A stretch of 64,000 nt of DNA from Ganoderma boninense (GCA_002900995.3 CM035308.1:3870089-3934088), one strand, 5' to 3'. Positions 11,272 through 22,738 are shown, numbered from the stretch's first letter. Made by a program: numbers and translations. Notes: a model not told the origin generated them from the letters alone.

Positions 11272-12894
11272 TCATATTCGTGCCCCAAGCGGCGCTAGCT
11301 TTATTCTTGACCATAGCATGAAGAACGAGCCCAGGACGTTGGCGACGCCACAAAGCGCGATTAACCCATCGTACGACCCATGATCTGCCTTGAGGAGAGC
11401 ACCTGCCGCGGGACCACCGGCCAGTGCACTGCCGCGGCGGCCCAGCAAGGGAACCGGATTCAACGTCAGCCGAATGACGCTTCCCAGGAAGATGGCGACA
11501 CTTACGCAAACGAGACGATACTGTATAAGACGCCGATTCTCGTGCCAATCACGTTCGGCTTTGATATTTTGGCGACGCATGGGATCAGGATAGCAATGAA
11601 GCCTCCAGAAAGGAAGCCGTAGAGGACGGCGAAAAGAACTATTGCGACGAGAGACTTTGCGAAGATCCAGAACACGAGGGGCGAGAGACCCAGGAGGAAT
11701 GCGCAAGGCACAATGATATTAAACGGACCGATGAAGTCCGAGACCAAGGGCGGTGCCAAGCGACCCGCAATGCCGCCGCCGTTCATGGCCGAAATGATGT
11801 AGAATGCCGTGGTCGACGAGAGCCCGTGATCTCGGGCATAGTCCGCGATGTAGAAGAATGGGATGAAGAGACCTGGAAAACAGTGTTAGCGACGTAGCAT
11901 GATGGGACCTCGTGAAACGTACCCAGGCACACAAAGACGCTCCCGGCAACCACGAGGATGAACGGCACGTCCTGCAAGATCTTGGGGTCGATCCACGGAG
12001 CTTGGTGCCTCACTGTTTCACGGCGCCTCGTAACTGTTGTAACCGCTACGGCGCAACATGCAAGGGATATGAAGCCGGAAATCCTGACGGCCCATGGGAA
12101 GCCAACCTCCACGAACAGCCGCTGAAACATAATGGGATACACAACGCCGCCTAGGCGAGGCTAAGGGCCCGTGTGCTTGCGGCCGAGACATGGGTAGCAC
12201 ATACCTACTCCTGATCCCGTGAAGGCTATGCCAACCGCAGTTCCGCGGCGGCGGGAGAAATGGGTCGAGATTGCCGAAAGACATGGATAGAAACTTGACA
12301 TTCACGAGTCATGCATAGAGCTTGAGCGAAAGCACAATCGGAGACTCACATCATTCCGACTCCGACTCCGAATAGCACACCTTGCGCGAGAATGTATTGG
12401 TAGAATCGTGTGGAGAGGCTCGTCATCATGATACTCAACGTAAGCATGACCGTTCCTGGTACCATGAGTACTCGTGGACCGTAGGCGTCAAATATCCTCC
12501 CAACAAAACAACCCTTGAGCGCGACGAGAGGATGAGGCCGGATAGGAATAATAGAAAGGACATGGTCACTCACGGAGAAGAAAAAGATCCACAGTTGAAG
12601 AGATCCAATCCACGCTATCGTGGATGCTGGCAAAGTATGAAGTTGGTGCTCAGCGTACCACGTTTGAAATGTGCCGAAGGCATTCAACTGCCCGAATGTA
12701 CAGAACAGCCCGGCGAATGCGCCACCAACGGTGAGCCAAGCCTTCCAACCTCCGTCCGGGTATGCAGGAGAACAGTCGCGGGAGGCTGAAGGAGAAGCTT
12801 TACTTGAATTAGAGTCGTCCTCGGATACCGTCGCAGTTATTGTTTCCTCGCCATACGATACAGGCCCATCTGCTCCCTTCTCTACATCAGCCAT
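11272..12894 (-). CDS. MFS transporter, monocarboxylate-permease (MCT/MCH)-like, copy B
   Basis: Paralogue of the adjacent copy A with the same exon pattern and domain order. The chosen start is MADVEKGADGP at 12894, because the next upstream ATGs only add a non-conserved leader. Key segments: YPDGGWKAWLTVGGAFAGLF (TM1 signature), NAFGTFQTWYAEHQLH, GRIFDAYGPRVLMVPG, FYPCLSAISTHFSRRRGTA, GSGVGGVVYPIMFQRL, GGGIAGRLAPPLVSDFIGPF and LAGGPAAGALLKADHGSY. The donor/acceptor pairs at FFFS/GCFVGR, GVGMM/FYPC, GSGVG/GVVYP and SIVSFA/ALAGG all preserve frame, so this copy appears intact. Function is transport across the plasma membrane; substrate unknown. Copies A and B are probably a local tandem duplication, old enough that the proteins have clearly diverged. 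Confidence 0.9.
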
Positions 12895-14008
12895 GCGGGT
12901 GAGGAGATCGTGAAGACGCATTGCGGACGAGACCACGTAGCAGAGAGGGTAAGTCGAAACAGGTGGGCTCATGCATGTGGAGGCCTTAAATAAGGGGCAT
13001 TGTAGGCGCATTCTCTGCGAGCGTGAGATGTACGGAAGTCAGTCTATCATATCGCATCATCGCAGGCTGGGAACAGACACCTGTCATCTGCCCGCCTTCT
13101 CGGAAAGAAATGTCACGGAAGCACCGCACATGTCACTGGAAGCCGCGCAGAATCAGCCATCAACTACAAGACGAGATCCAGAAAGCGGGAGTGTCTTGGT
13201 ACTTCTCGTATACGCGCCCGGGCGGCCGAACTTCAATGCGAGGCGAGATATGGAGGACCCAGTAACGCCCGTCAAGCACGGAGGATTTGACATCTGGGCG
13301 AGGCGACCAAGTTAGCGCGTCGTGAAAGCATAGACTAGCCGAATTCTAAATCATGTTTGATTGAAGAAAAAAGACATGCCTGTGGCTTTAGCCTTTAGAA
13401 CTGTACGTTGAAGCTTTTGTGGAGATGCAGAGTCACGAATCAGTCAGTTGAGCTGGGGTTATATGCAAGCACCCAGGTTGCGCACTCAGCCTACATAAAG
13501 GAAATCCCACGGAGACCAAACGATGGTGTGGATCTAACTGGGTCTGAAGCCCGGGAAGGCTAATTTGCTTATGATACTGTCCGAAAAGACCGGGACGAAA
13601 GCTTGTCAGGGGAAGGTACTCATCGAGCGCTGTCAGAAATCCATTCAGTCTGCCATGTCGAGGCTTATTCGTAAAGAGACGGACGTACACGAGAGGTGAA
13701 GACAGGGGCCAGGATTGTGACGTCTAGACTATATTATCATTATCTCATCAACACTGGCCGCCATTACCATGACTTTCAGTCTTGCATGCGTTGCAATCCC
13801 GGGTTTTGAATATGAGGACCGGGCCCAGCGGCACAGGTTGCACTGGATCTGCACAAGCATCGGGCGCGGACAGGGACTTCAATCACGATGAGATCTTCGC
13901 ATTCAGCATACACAATTATGTTTCAAGTTCTGCTGTCCCATGCATCAATAGTCGGGCTTGAGAGATACCGGACAACACTCACCAACCTGGAGTCGCAGAC
14001 CCCAAGCC
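12895..14008. other. Intergenic region upstream of MFS copy B
   Basis: This stretch runs from the MFS copy B start to the stop of the beta-mannosidase gene. It should contain the MFS copy B promoter and the mannosidase 3' UTR. Short open frames (12971-13315 plus, 13690-13433 minus, 13888-14208 plus) show no domain or splice logic, and no repeat or RNA gene was recognised. Confidence 0.4.
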
Positions 14009-17000
14009 TCACTGTTCGTACACGACGCGCCCACGCTCGCAGCCCATATACGCCGCCCGCACCTTCGCGCGTTTCCCCAGCAAACCCCGCACTTCCACCA
14101 CCTGCGGATCTCCAGGGAAGACATCGAGCGCGTTGTCGCTCCACCGCACCGTCTCCGGCCGTCCAAGCGCAAGGGTATCCTCCTCTTCCCCTTCTTCGTC
14201 GACAGTGAAAAACAGACCCTTGATTGGCTTCTCGACCGTGACGCGCACGTTCGCGCCCTCGAGCCTCACGTCGAGCTTCGGATCTGGGAAGTCGACGAGG
14301 CGGAACGGCTGTGGCCAGTCCGCGTAGCGCGCGAGGACCTCGCCCGACGCGGCATCCAGAAGCCGGGCGCCGATGACTACGGAGTGCGACGGGTCGACTG
14401 AGATCGCGCTGGGGGCCGCCGGGCCTGGCACAAGCAGGGTCACGAGCTCTGTGGTTTGATTGGGGAGCAGGGTTGCGGCGAGCGTCGAGGTCTGCGTCCA
14501 GTCGGAATAGAGGTCGACGAAGGAGAGCTCTAGGCGGACATCGCGCGCAGCGAGCGTCGCGTTTGTGCCCCACACCTCGATCGTCGCGGACACGGAGCGG
14601 AACGCGCCGAATTCATAAAACTATCAGGAGCGGAGACTGGGTCAGTAATGGAAGTCCCGTACAGTAGACAGCAGACTTGGGAACCGAGCGAAGGGGTATT
14701 TCGAATGAAGACGTGCCTGTTTGGGGCGGTCGTTCTCACGATTTTGAGTTACCTGTGGGCGAGGGCGGGCCGCGGCATGTTGCATGTCAGTCAAGCATAA
14801 GGGCCAACAGAACACTCTCGACACGTAGTACTCACGGTCCTGAACACCCCGACAGAGATCGGACTCAACTCGCGGGCGATGGTGTAGTACACGGGCTTAG
14901 CCCGGAGCTATGTGGAAGTGCCAGCATGAGCTGTCAGCGCGGGTCATCGAGTCTTCAATGGGCGCCCTACGAAAAAGTCCGCGATCGCCCATGAAACGAC
15001 CGGCCAGCAGTCGTTCATCTGCCACACAAGTACACCCGCGGTCTGCATTAATGAATGCGCACGAATGTCAGCAGCCGCCCGACAGTGCTATAAGGTCCGA
15101 ACAGGGGACGACTCACGTATTGCTTGCCCTTGCCTCGCCACTCGCGCCGCCACGTCCTGTAGGCGAGGCTTACGGCCTCCGACTGCATGAGCTGCGAATT
15201 GTATATGTGCCTGCGCCGCCGAACCTGCTCAGCATATCTCCGCGGAACCCGCGCGTGCGAGCACTCACGTCTCGAGGTCGCCCGTCAGCCTGAAGTTCTC
15301 GTTCATGACAATGGCGAAGCGCCGCTCGTGGCTCCCCGCCCGGTCATGCTGCGCCATGGCCTTCGACTGTGCCCACCTGTCCTTCGTATTTCCGTCCAGC
15401 CAGTAATCGACTGTCTTAATGTCTGGGAACGAGGGGATCCCGAACTCGCTGTCCACCGTCAGGTTAGTCATTGCGCGATGACGCAAGCGACGATCCCTTC
15501 CGAGACAAGACACACCTGACGAAACGCCCGCCGTTGGAGGGGTATTCCTGCCACGGCCATTCCTTGCCACCCCAGATGTTCCACTGATGCACGTCGCCGA
15601 TCGTCGGGTCAGACGTGTCCCAGCCCTTTCCGCCATACGGCGACCCACGGTGATACGGGATGGGCGGATCGCAGTGCTCGGCGACGACAGCGGGAAACAC
15701 TTCCTCGTACAAGACGCGCGCCGGCAGAGCGTCGATGCCTGTGCCAGTGCCCGCGTCAAAGTCAGCCAGATAGAAATAGGCTCCGCAGCGCGATCGACAA
15801 GCATGCGCACCTCCCCATTGAAGCACCATCTGGTAGTCTAAGCGTATTTGAGTGCGCAACGTGCAGGATGCGGAGCGGACGACGGCACGCACCTTCGTTG
15901 TTCCCGCAGAAGAGGGCCAGCGACGGGTGGTGCCGGAGGCGCTTGACGTTGTCCTCCGCCTCGGCCTTCACGCTCTGCACGAACGAGTCGAACGCCGGGT
16001 ACACCCCGCACGCGAACTGGAAGTCCTGCCACACAAGCACGCCCAGCTCTGCGAATATCACCGGGGAAACGCAGACCGATGTCAGCCCCCCGACGTGGCC
16101 CGACAGGACGTCGGAGACGCGCGGACGCACCGTCGCATATATCGTAGAAGACGTCAGGCTCGTAGACGCCTCCGCCCCAGAGCCGGACCATGTTCTGGTT
16201 CCCGTCGCGGAGGAGCGTGAGCCACGCACGGTAGTCGTCCGCTGTCAGTGCCGTCAGGAAGTTGTGAGCCGGGATCCAGTTTGAGCCTGGCACGATGTCA
16301 GCCGATGTTCTGTAGCGGGAGAAGGGATGGACACTCACCCCCCATGAACATCCGAACTCCATTAACCTCGAACAGGAACGTCGTGCCCTTGCCGTACTTG
16401 TCGGGTTCCTCGAGGGGCTCCTGGATGAGCTCAACTGTCCTGAACCCGACGCGTCTCGTCACGCTATCCAAGAGCATGTCGCCCTGAATCAAATTCAGCT
16501 GTGCATACGCAAAAAGGGCGCGGTGGTCGCTTACCTCGCCCAAGAGAGCGATCTCGACGTCGTACAGCGTCCGGCTCCCATACCCAATAGGCCACCAGAG
16601 CTGTACCTTGTCCTTCAGGTCCCAGCTGACGATCTCGTTCATGTTCGCGCTGCCGGACAGCTGCGCCTTCTCCTCCAGCACGACGGTCCCGTCCAGATTC
16701 CTGAGCACTACCTTCATGTTGCAGGCCGCAGACACGTCCCCAGAGACCGCCAAGTCGACCTTGAACGACGGAGAGAGAGCCGGAGCCGGAGAGACGATCG
16801 CGCGTGTCTTCGCTGCTTCAATCCGGGCGGTGTACGTGATGAGTGAAATAACACGGTAGGGACCGCATGTCATCAACTCCGGTCCCTAGAAGATGGTCAG
16901 TGGCCAACTCGGTACGATTCACTTGGAACAGGTGCGCACCCAGTCCCATCTACGCGCAACATATCATCAGCGTCTTGGAGTACGAATTAAGATGGTAGGA

Positions 17001-17710
17001 CGCACCGCCAGCCATACTGTGCCTTCCGGACGTACACCCGACTGGGATCGCCAAGGTTTGTGGAGCCAGCGCGGACACGGCCGTATTGCGCTTCGAGCTC
17101 CTTCGCGAGCTTCTGTGCGGATGTGAAGTGGAGGAGCAGGAGGTTGTCTTGGTCCTGGAGGTGTTCCCGCGAGAGCGAAACCAACCAGGTACGGAACATG
17201 TTGTCCGCGTGCAGGATCTTCTTCCCATTCTACTCACAGAGCCATGGTATTGGTATTCCGTTCGTTCGCGTGAGCGCAGGATGTACGAGAGAGACTCACG
17301 AGGTAAACATCGCAGAGCGTGTCCAGGCCCTCGAAGACTAACTCCGCGTTCTTCCATTTGCGCTCCACCTCCGGCACATCGAACTTGCTGTGGTACAGCC
17401 ACTCGCGTTCGCCGATCCCTGGATATATCGCATTGATGGTTGTCCGAAAGGAAAAGAATGACACACTGGACTCACATTGGACTTCGTGTTCGTTCGAGCC
17501 CTTGAACGGATCTGGGATCCGGCCAGCCTTGAGCAGCTCGACGTGGATTTCCGAAGGGAAGGTCGTCGCATCCGTCCACGACAAATTGACCTCATCCACC
17601 ACGGAAGCGACAGACACATCGCGCTCCTTCCAAGCCCATCCTTGCGAGATCGCCGTAGACACCGCCGCCATTGGGCGAAGGAGACCGAAGCCCTGCAGTC
17701 GTAGAAACAC
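14009..17710 (-). CDS. GH2 beta-mannosidase (intracellular, MndB-like)
   Basis: A glycoside hydrolase family 2 beta-mannosidase, releasing terminal beta-1,4-mannose from mannan oligosaccharides and N-glycan cores. Coding order: jelly-roll N-domain (GWAWKERDVSVASVVDEVNL; GEREWLYHSKFDVPEVE; FEGLDTLCDVYLNGKKIL), immunoglobulin-like domain, then the TIM-barrel core with NWIPAHNF and MVRLWGGGVYEPDVFYDICD. The acid/base glutamate is in LALFCGNNEDYQMVLQWGG (near 15895) and the nucleophile glutamate in SEFGIPSFPDIK (near 15460). Later come LVWQMNDCWPVVSWA and a C-terminal beta domain ending GRVVYEQ. No signal peptide is evident, so an intracellular enzyme is likely. The start is 17710 or, equally plausible, 17671 (MAAVSTAISQGW). 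More than ten short introns are needed. One junction is odd: the six-C run at 16338-16343 gives one base too many for FMGG-SNWIP to stay in frame. Another exon may end at a GC donor (RENDRPKQ joined to FYEFGAF). Confidence 0.93.
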
Positions 17711-18585
17711 TTGAGGGAGAGCCGAGAATCAAGGCCTGTGCCAAGGAAGAAGTTAAGAAAGGTATCTCCCTCGCTCTTCTTTTACGATGCTTGCTCCTCC
17801 ATGGACATGGGACCTGTCCACGGCAGGGTCGGACCGCGAACAGCCGCGCCAAGATGTTGACTGGAAACGGGATCGAGGCTGCATTCGCCGCGCGTGAAAG
17901 TTTGATTGCCTTGGACGCGATATTGGTGCCATACTTCAGAAGCGACGGATGATAGCAGGTGGGCTGGACTGACATGGTTGACCCGAGGTTCGAAGAATCT
18001 GTTCGCACAACCGAATCGAACGATTCAATAGCGATCCATGGACGTGATGTCTGATTTACGTCCGAGAATGAGGATCACAGCAGCACTCACAAGGTGTAAT
18101 GGCAGGTTGTTTGCATCCTAGAGACATGACCGGGCTCTACACTTCAACCAGCTCAGACCCCTTGGACCCTTCGACCAAGTTTCCTCTCTTGATCTCAATC
18201 CCCCCTTGCTGTGACTCCCAACATTTTGTAGCTCACGGTGCATGGCATGGAGCTTCAAGACCAAGAGAATTGTGCCGCGAGAGAGGAGGAAAGCAACCAG
18301 CGTCCCGGCAGATGCAGAGGTCAGCAAGGAGAAACACGATCATGCTCCGACTCCAGCAACCCTGCACTTATCCGACGACTTATCATTAATATTAGGTTCT
18401 AAGAAAATTCGCGACCAGTTATCGTGCTACTTATGGGGTTACGTGAGCGGGCTTTTAGGCGGTCTCCTGCTCTTGTTCCTCACCCTCTTCCTGCTCCTCC
18501 CTCTGCTTCTCCTCTTTCAAGCCTCAATGCACCCACCAATGTGACACACCCACATCCACATGACTGAATTCTCCACCATCTCACA
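17711..18585. other. Intergenic region upstream of beta-mannosidase
   Basis: This stretch should contain the mannosidase promoter. A plus-strand open frame at 18242-18544 ends in a single hydrophobic segment (LSCYLWGYVSGLLGGLLLLF followed by more leucine) and could encode a 100-residue tail-anchored protein. Its first half has low complexity, it has no recognised relatives, and a purely T/C-rich tract would give the same leucine run. I do not call it as a gene. Confidence 0.3.
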
Positions 18586-19000
18586 GTGCTCTCGTCCACC
18601 GACCCACCACGTCAAGATCAAGGTCGTTTGAACGCACGTCCGGCGCAGTCCTCCCCCCAAATTTACTTTCGCCTTCGGGTTCGTTTTCGACTGCCAGTGA
18701 TGCCGCCGCTGGGGCTAAATATTTTTTCGCGGCTGTTAACAAGGAAAAACACTGTACGTACACTCCCAAAGAGTACGAGGACCTGATTGACATTGTGATC
18801 TCCCTGCCAGTGAACACCACGTTCCCCGCTCGCATCTACTGCGCCCCAGCCCCTCCCTGACCTCCCGATCTTTTGCCTGTAGAGGATGGCGGTGACTCCT
18901 GCGACCGCTTTGTCTTCGCTCTCAGGGATAACAGCACGCTGCAGAGGCTGCACGCCGTTGTCTCCCGAACTCAGCACTGGAAACAGCGCTGCGTTCGTTC
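18586..19000 (+). pseudogene. Decayed first copy of the 157-residue tandem family (copy 0)
   Basis: The reading frame aligns with the central and C-terminal parts of the four intact copies that follow. AKYFFAAVNKEKH corresponds to the helical region. EYEDLIDIVI and FPARIYCAP correspond to SREECEDLL...IPDRIYLALP. DLLPVEDGG followed by RFVFALRDNSTLQRLHAVV corresponds to the highly conserved FVFALRDNSTSWRLHAPL block. A TGA at about 18858 falls inside the equivalent of ALPDIPRI. The conserved start, proline-rich N-terminus and C-terminal intron are not recognisable. It is much more diverged than the other copies, so it is probably an older paralogue now broken. Confidence 0.6.
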
Positions 19001-19221
19001 ACTCTCGTTATGTCCATCTCGCTCGCGAGCATTGCTTGCAGCGCAAGGATATACAGTTTTGACACTAGACAGAACACGTCAGATCTCAATAACAACTGTG
19101 AAGTCGGAAGGTTGATTTTGCTGGTGGATGTTGTACTTACTACATACCCTCGAGACCATGCCCCCGACTCCCTGCTCATTTCGTCATGCGATGACACCGG
19201 TTGCGTTGGATTGAACACGTT

Positions 19222-19237
19222 GCTTACGCGATCGGCT
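19222..19237 (+). promoter_or_regulatory. Conserved upstream box of array copy 1
   Basis: The 16-base block GCTTACGCGATCGGCT lies 84 bases before the start codon. It recurs before copies 2, 3 and 4 as GCTTACGTGATCGGCT. Its conserved distance and the divergence of flanking sequence suggest a retained promoter element (TTACGTGA resembles a bZIP/CRE-like site). It could also simply mark the duplicated unit. Confidence 0.4.
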
Positions 19238-19305
19238 ATTCCAGCGTGGCGGTTGAGGTTGAATTTTCCGCCCTCTGATTTGTCCTTCCTTGCTCAGAAT
19301 CCACC

Positions 19306-19837
19306 ATGGCGGACGTCCCTGCCGCCTCTCAGTCTCAGCAATCTTCTCGTTCGCGCGTCCGCCAAGTAGAACCCCGACCTAACCCCCGCCCCACTGTCGC
19401 TTTCGGGTTCGTCGTTGACCGCGACTGTCGCCGTCGTTGGGCCAGGACTCTGATCGAGGAGTATTTGGAGGCTGGAGGTAGCGCATACAGTCGTGAAGAG
19501 TGCGAAGACATGCTGGAGACTATGGTGATGACGGTCATCAGTGATATCCCGGACCGTATCTACCTCGCACTCCCCGACATCCCTCGCATCCGTCATGACC
19601 TCTTGCCTGTCGCGGACAAGGAGCACGGCTTCAAGGACTTTGTATTCGCGCTGAGGGACAACAGCACGTCGTGGCGACTGCACGCGCCGTTAACACAAGA
19701 GATAATCGAGTCGGTCAGGAAGGCGCTCGGTCTGCCGGATGACCAGCAACCCAAGTGGGTTCGCATGGCTATGTACGTATCAGTGTTTCTCAGACGATTA
19801 TTCGTTCGCTGATTCATCCATGCCGCCTAGATTTTGA
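19306..19837 (+). CDS. Uncharacterised 157-residue tandem-family protein, copy 1
   Basis: I do not recognise this family. The start MADVPAASQSQQSSR opens a basic, proline-rich N-terminus (about residues 1-30, with EPRPNPRPTVAFGFV). A mainly helical region follows: RRRWARTLIEEYLEAGG, SREECEDMLETMVM, IPDRIYLALPDIPRIRHDLL. The most conserved block is FVFALRDNSTSWRLHAPLTQ, then SVRKALGLPDDQQPKWVRMA. A 58-nt intron (19773-19830, GTACGT...CCTAG) interrupts the antepenultimate codon. After splicing the protein ends ...KWVRMAIF with TGA at 19835-19837, giving 157 residues. Without splicing the frame runs to 19812. No signal peptide, transmembrane span or catalytic motif is visible, so a soluble small protein is likely. 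It sits in a same-strand tandem array of paralogues with a conserved upstream box. Role unknown. Confidence 0.75.
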
Positions 19838-20300
19838 GCAGCTGCGAGGTCGCCTCGTGTGGTCGCTCGTGTTGCGTGGGCTGTGTGTACTCCATGGAGG
19901 AGCTGAAAATGTTGTGCTCGTCGTACTGCAAGGACGGAATGCATGTATACAGTAGTAGAGAGTTGGCAGTATGTCATGTGCCACGATGCACCGTAACCGA
20001 AGCACCCCAGGATCGTTTCTGCGCCACTTCAATCGCCCCCTCGAGTCCCCACCGCTACAGCTTCAATCTCATACCGTCGAGATTTGAAAGGCTAGTCCAG
20101 CCGCTGGCGTAGTGCAAGGACTTACATTGCATTTTGACGCCACATAGAAAGCGTTGAGCTTCAGGCTTAGGCTTCAATAACGACGATCAAGTCCGACGTT
20201 TGATTTTGCTCGTGGATGTGGTACTTACCGCCCTCGAGATTCATATTCGTATGCGCTCAGGTGCATCATACAATAACGCGTGTGTGGGATTGAACACAGC

Positions 20301-20316
20301 GCTTACGTGATCGGCT
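20301..20316 (+). promoter_or_regulatory. Conserved upstream box of array copy 2
   Basis: GCTTACGTGATCGGCT lies 87 bases before the start codon, the same box as before copies 1, 3 and 4. A separate CACGTG E-box at 20354-20359 is shared only with copy 4 (22780-22785). Copies 2 and 4 also share a more similar leader (GTTCTCGCTCAG before the start). Confidence 0.4.
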
Positions 20317-20387
20317 GTTCCAGCGCGGTGGTTGACTTTGAAGTTGAATTTTCCACGTGTGGTTTGTTCTCGCTCAGCATCACCGCC

Positions 20388-20920
20388 ATGGCCGACGTTC
20401 CTGCCGCCTCTCAGTCTCAGCAATCTTCTCGTCCGCGCGTCCGCCACATTGAAACCCTTCCTAACCTCCGCCCCACTGCCGCCTTCGGGTTCGTTCTTGA
20501 CGGCAAATGTCGCCGTCGTTTGGCCAGGACTCTGATAGAGGAGTATTTGGAGGACGGAGATGGCGTCTTCAGTCGTGAAGAGTGCGAATACATGCTGAAG
20601 ACTATGGTAACTACGATCATTGGTGATCTCCCGGACCATGTCTACCTCGCACTCCCCGACCTCCCTCGCATCCGCCAAGATCTCTTGCCTGTCGCGGACA
20701 AGAAGCACGGCTTCAAGTACTTTGTCTTCGCACTTAAGGACAACAGCACGTCGTGGCGACTGCACGCACCGTTAACACAAGCGATTATTGAGGCGGTCAG
20801 AAAGGTGCTCGGTCTCCCGGATGACCAGCAGCCCAAGTGGGTTCGCGTGGCTGTGTACGTATCAGTGTTTCTCAAAACGATTATTCGTTCGCTGATTTCG
20901 CCGTGCTGCCTAGATTTTGA
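20388..20920 (+). CDS. Uncharacterised 157-residue tandem-family protein, copy 2
   Basis: Second intact member. It begins MADVPAASQSQQSSR and continues through RPTAAFGFVLDGKC, LARTLIEEYLEDGDG, SREECEYMLKTMV, LPDHVYLALPDLPRIRQDLL and FVFALKDNSTSWRLHAPLTQ. The 59-nt intron is at 20855-20913 (GTACGT...CCTAG). Splicing gives ...KWVRVAVF and a TGA at 20918-20920, again 157 residues. It differs from copy 1 mostly in the N-terminal half. If the intron is retained, the frame continues to 21068 and adds a Cys/Leu-rich extension. This is the only copy where intron retention would not stop soon, so it could have an alternative longer product. Function unknown. Confidence 0.73.
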
Positions 20921-21290
20921 GCTGCTTCGAGACCGCCTCGTACTGTCCCTTATGCTGCGTCGGTTCTGCCTACTGTATGGAGTTGAGGATAGTCGGTCAC
21001 CGCACAAGGATGGAATGTATTGTGCAATAGAGCTTCGGAAATATGTCATGGGCCACGACGCGCCGTGATCCACCACAACAAGTAGTGAATCATGGATCAC
21101 CTCTTCGCCACCCCAAGGCTCGCCCCCTGTCCCCATCGTTCGAGCTTCTCTTTGCATACCGAAGTTGCTAATGTGGAATAGTTGGCATGTGGTACTTACT
21201 GCCCTCGAAATCATCAACATTCCTATGCGCTCGACTCCGAGTCGCTGTTTATTATACATACGATGACGTGGGTGTCGGATGGAACACAGT

Positions 21291-21306
21291 GCTTACGTGA
21301 TCGGCT
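21291..21306 (+). promoter_or_regulatory. Conserved upstream box of array copy 3
   Basis: GCTTACGTGATCGGCT lies 86 bases before the start codon, matching the box of copies 2 and 4 exactly and copy 1 with one change. The leader after it resembles that of copy 1 (CTCTGATTTGTCCTTCCTTG). Two leader types therefore alternate along the array. Confidence 0.4.
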
Positions 21307-21376
21307 AATTCAGCGTGGTGGTTGAAGTTGAGTTTTCCTCCTCTGATTTGTCCTTCCTTGCATCAGAGTCCCCAGC

Positions 21377-21908
21377 ATGGCGGACGCCCCTGTCGGCTCT
21401 CGGTCTCAGCAATCTTCTCGTACGCGCGTCCGCCGCGTAGAACCCCGGCCTGACCCCCGCCCCACCGTCGCCTTCGGCTTCGTCCTTGACGACGAATGTC
21501 GCCTCCGCTGGGCCAAGACCTTCATCGAGGAGTACCTGCAGGACGGCGATGGCGAATTCAGTCGGGAAGAGTGCGAAGACCTGCTGGACACCATGTTAGT
21601 CACCGTCATGCGCCACATCCCGGACCGCATCTACCAGGCACTCCCCGACATCCCTCGCATCCGTTATGACCTCTTGCCCATCACGGACGGGGACGCCAGC
21701 TTCGAGGACTTTGTCTTCGCGCTGAGGGACAACAGCACGTCGTGGCGACTGCACGCACCGCTAACACAAGAGATTATTGAGTCTGTCAGGAAGGCGCTCG
21801 GTCTGCCGGACGACCAGCAGCCCAAGTGGGTCCGCATGGCTGCGTATGTATCAGTGTTTCTCAAGCGATTATTTGTTTGTTGATTCAGCCATGTTGCCTA
21901 GACTTTGA
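21377..21908 (+). CDS. Uncharacterised 157-residue tandem-family protein, copy 3
   Basis: Third intact member, beginning MADAPVGSRSQQSSR. The N-terminus is again basic and proline-rich (EPRPDPRPTVAFGFV). Then come RLRWAKTFIEEYLQDGDG, SREECEDLLDTMLV, IPDRIYQALPDIPRIRYDLL, FVFALRDNSTSWRLHAPLTQ and the end DDQQPKWVRMA. The 58-nt intron is at 21844-21901 (GTATGT...CCTAG). Splicing places TGA at 21906-21908 after ...MAAL, giving 157 residues, exactly the same length as the other copies. Acidic substitutions (GDASFEDF in place of KEHGFKDF) make this copy less basic. No function can be inferred. Confidence 0.74.
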
Positions 21909-22722
21909 GCAGCTGCGAGATCGCCTCGTACCGTCCCTTATGCTGCGTGGGTTCGGCCCACTTTATGGGGTTGAGGATGGTTCAACTTCGGTCATCGCAC
22001 AAGGGTGGAATGTATTGTGCAATAGAGCTTTGGAAATATGTCATGGGTCACGACGTGCCGTGATCCATGCGCGCGAGGGCCGACTCCGTTGAGACGCTCT
22101 CCTTGTATGTCCCACTTGTGCGTCCTCCCCCGCCGTACTGGCATCCCAAGGCCAATGGGTCTTGGCCGTCCTCCATGCAGACTCGAAATTCGACACGGAC
22201 TTGCACTACATATGGACACGCCACCGAGAGCAATCCAAGTGCAATTCTTCAAAGACAGTCCCCCCGGAAAACACATGAAGGGCACGTCCCCAGCGAGGCG
22301 TGCGTCAGCCGCAGCAGCCCTTCGGATGTCAACTTCGGTTGAACCCACTGGTGCGCCATGACCGAATCAGGTCAATGGTCGGTCGCCTTTGCGCCACCCC
22401 GTTGCCCACCTTTGTTTCCGACGGAATTAGCACCGTGACTGGAAACGGGTGCTGCAGTGTGCTCATTCGTTCTCATTATGTCCGTCTCCGAGTCGTTCGC
22501 GCCGAGCAGTGCCAGACTACCAGTACGGCAAGGACCAAGTTACAGTTTTGGAAGTGACACAGCATAGGAAGCATCAAGGTTCAATAACAACGATCGCCGA
22601 AGTCCGACGTTTGATTTTACTGGTGGATATGGTACTTACTGCTCTCGAGATTCATACTATTCATATGCGCTCGTCTCGCTGTGCACCATACATCGATGAC
22701 GCGGGTGGCGGATTGAACGTGG
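21909..22722. other. Spacer between array copies 3 and 4
   Basis: This spacer is longer than the others. It contains the usual unit tail, then roughly 300 bp (about 22060-22370) without counterpart in the other spacers, then sequence that resumes the unit. The segment 22440-22680 resembles 18980-19150 downstream of the decayed copy 0 (ACTGGAAAC..., ...TTATGTCC..., ...GTCGGAAGGTTGATTTTGC-like). Short open frames here have no domain. Confidence 0.4.
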
Positions 22723-22738
22723 TGCTTACGTGATCGGC
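22723..22738 (+). promoter_or_regulatory. Conserved upstream box of array copy 4
   Basis: GCTTACGTGATCGGCT lies 91 bases before the start codon, identical to the box before copies 2 and 3. A CACGTG at 22780-22785 is shared with copy 2. Confidence 0.4.

Noticed and set aside
18242..18544. Open frame ending in a leucine-rich hydrophobic segment
   Set aside because: The hydrophobic run arises from a CT-rich tract; there is no relative, no splice evidence and a low-complexity N-terminal half.
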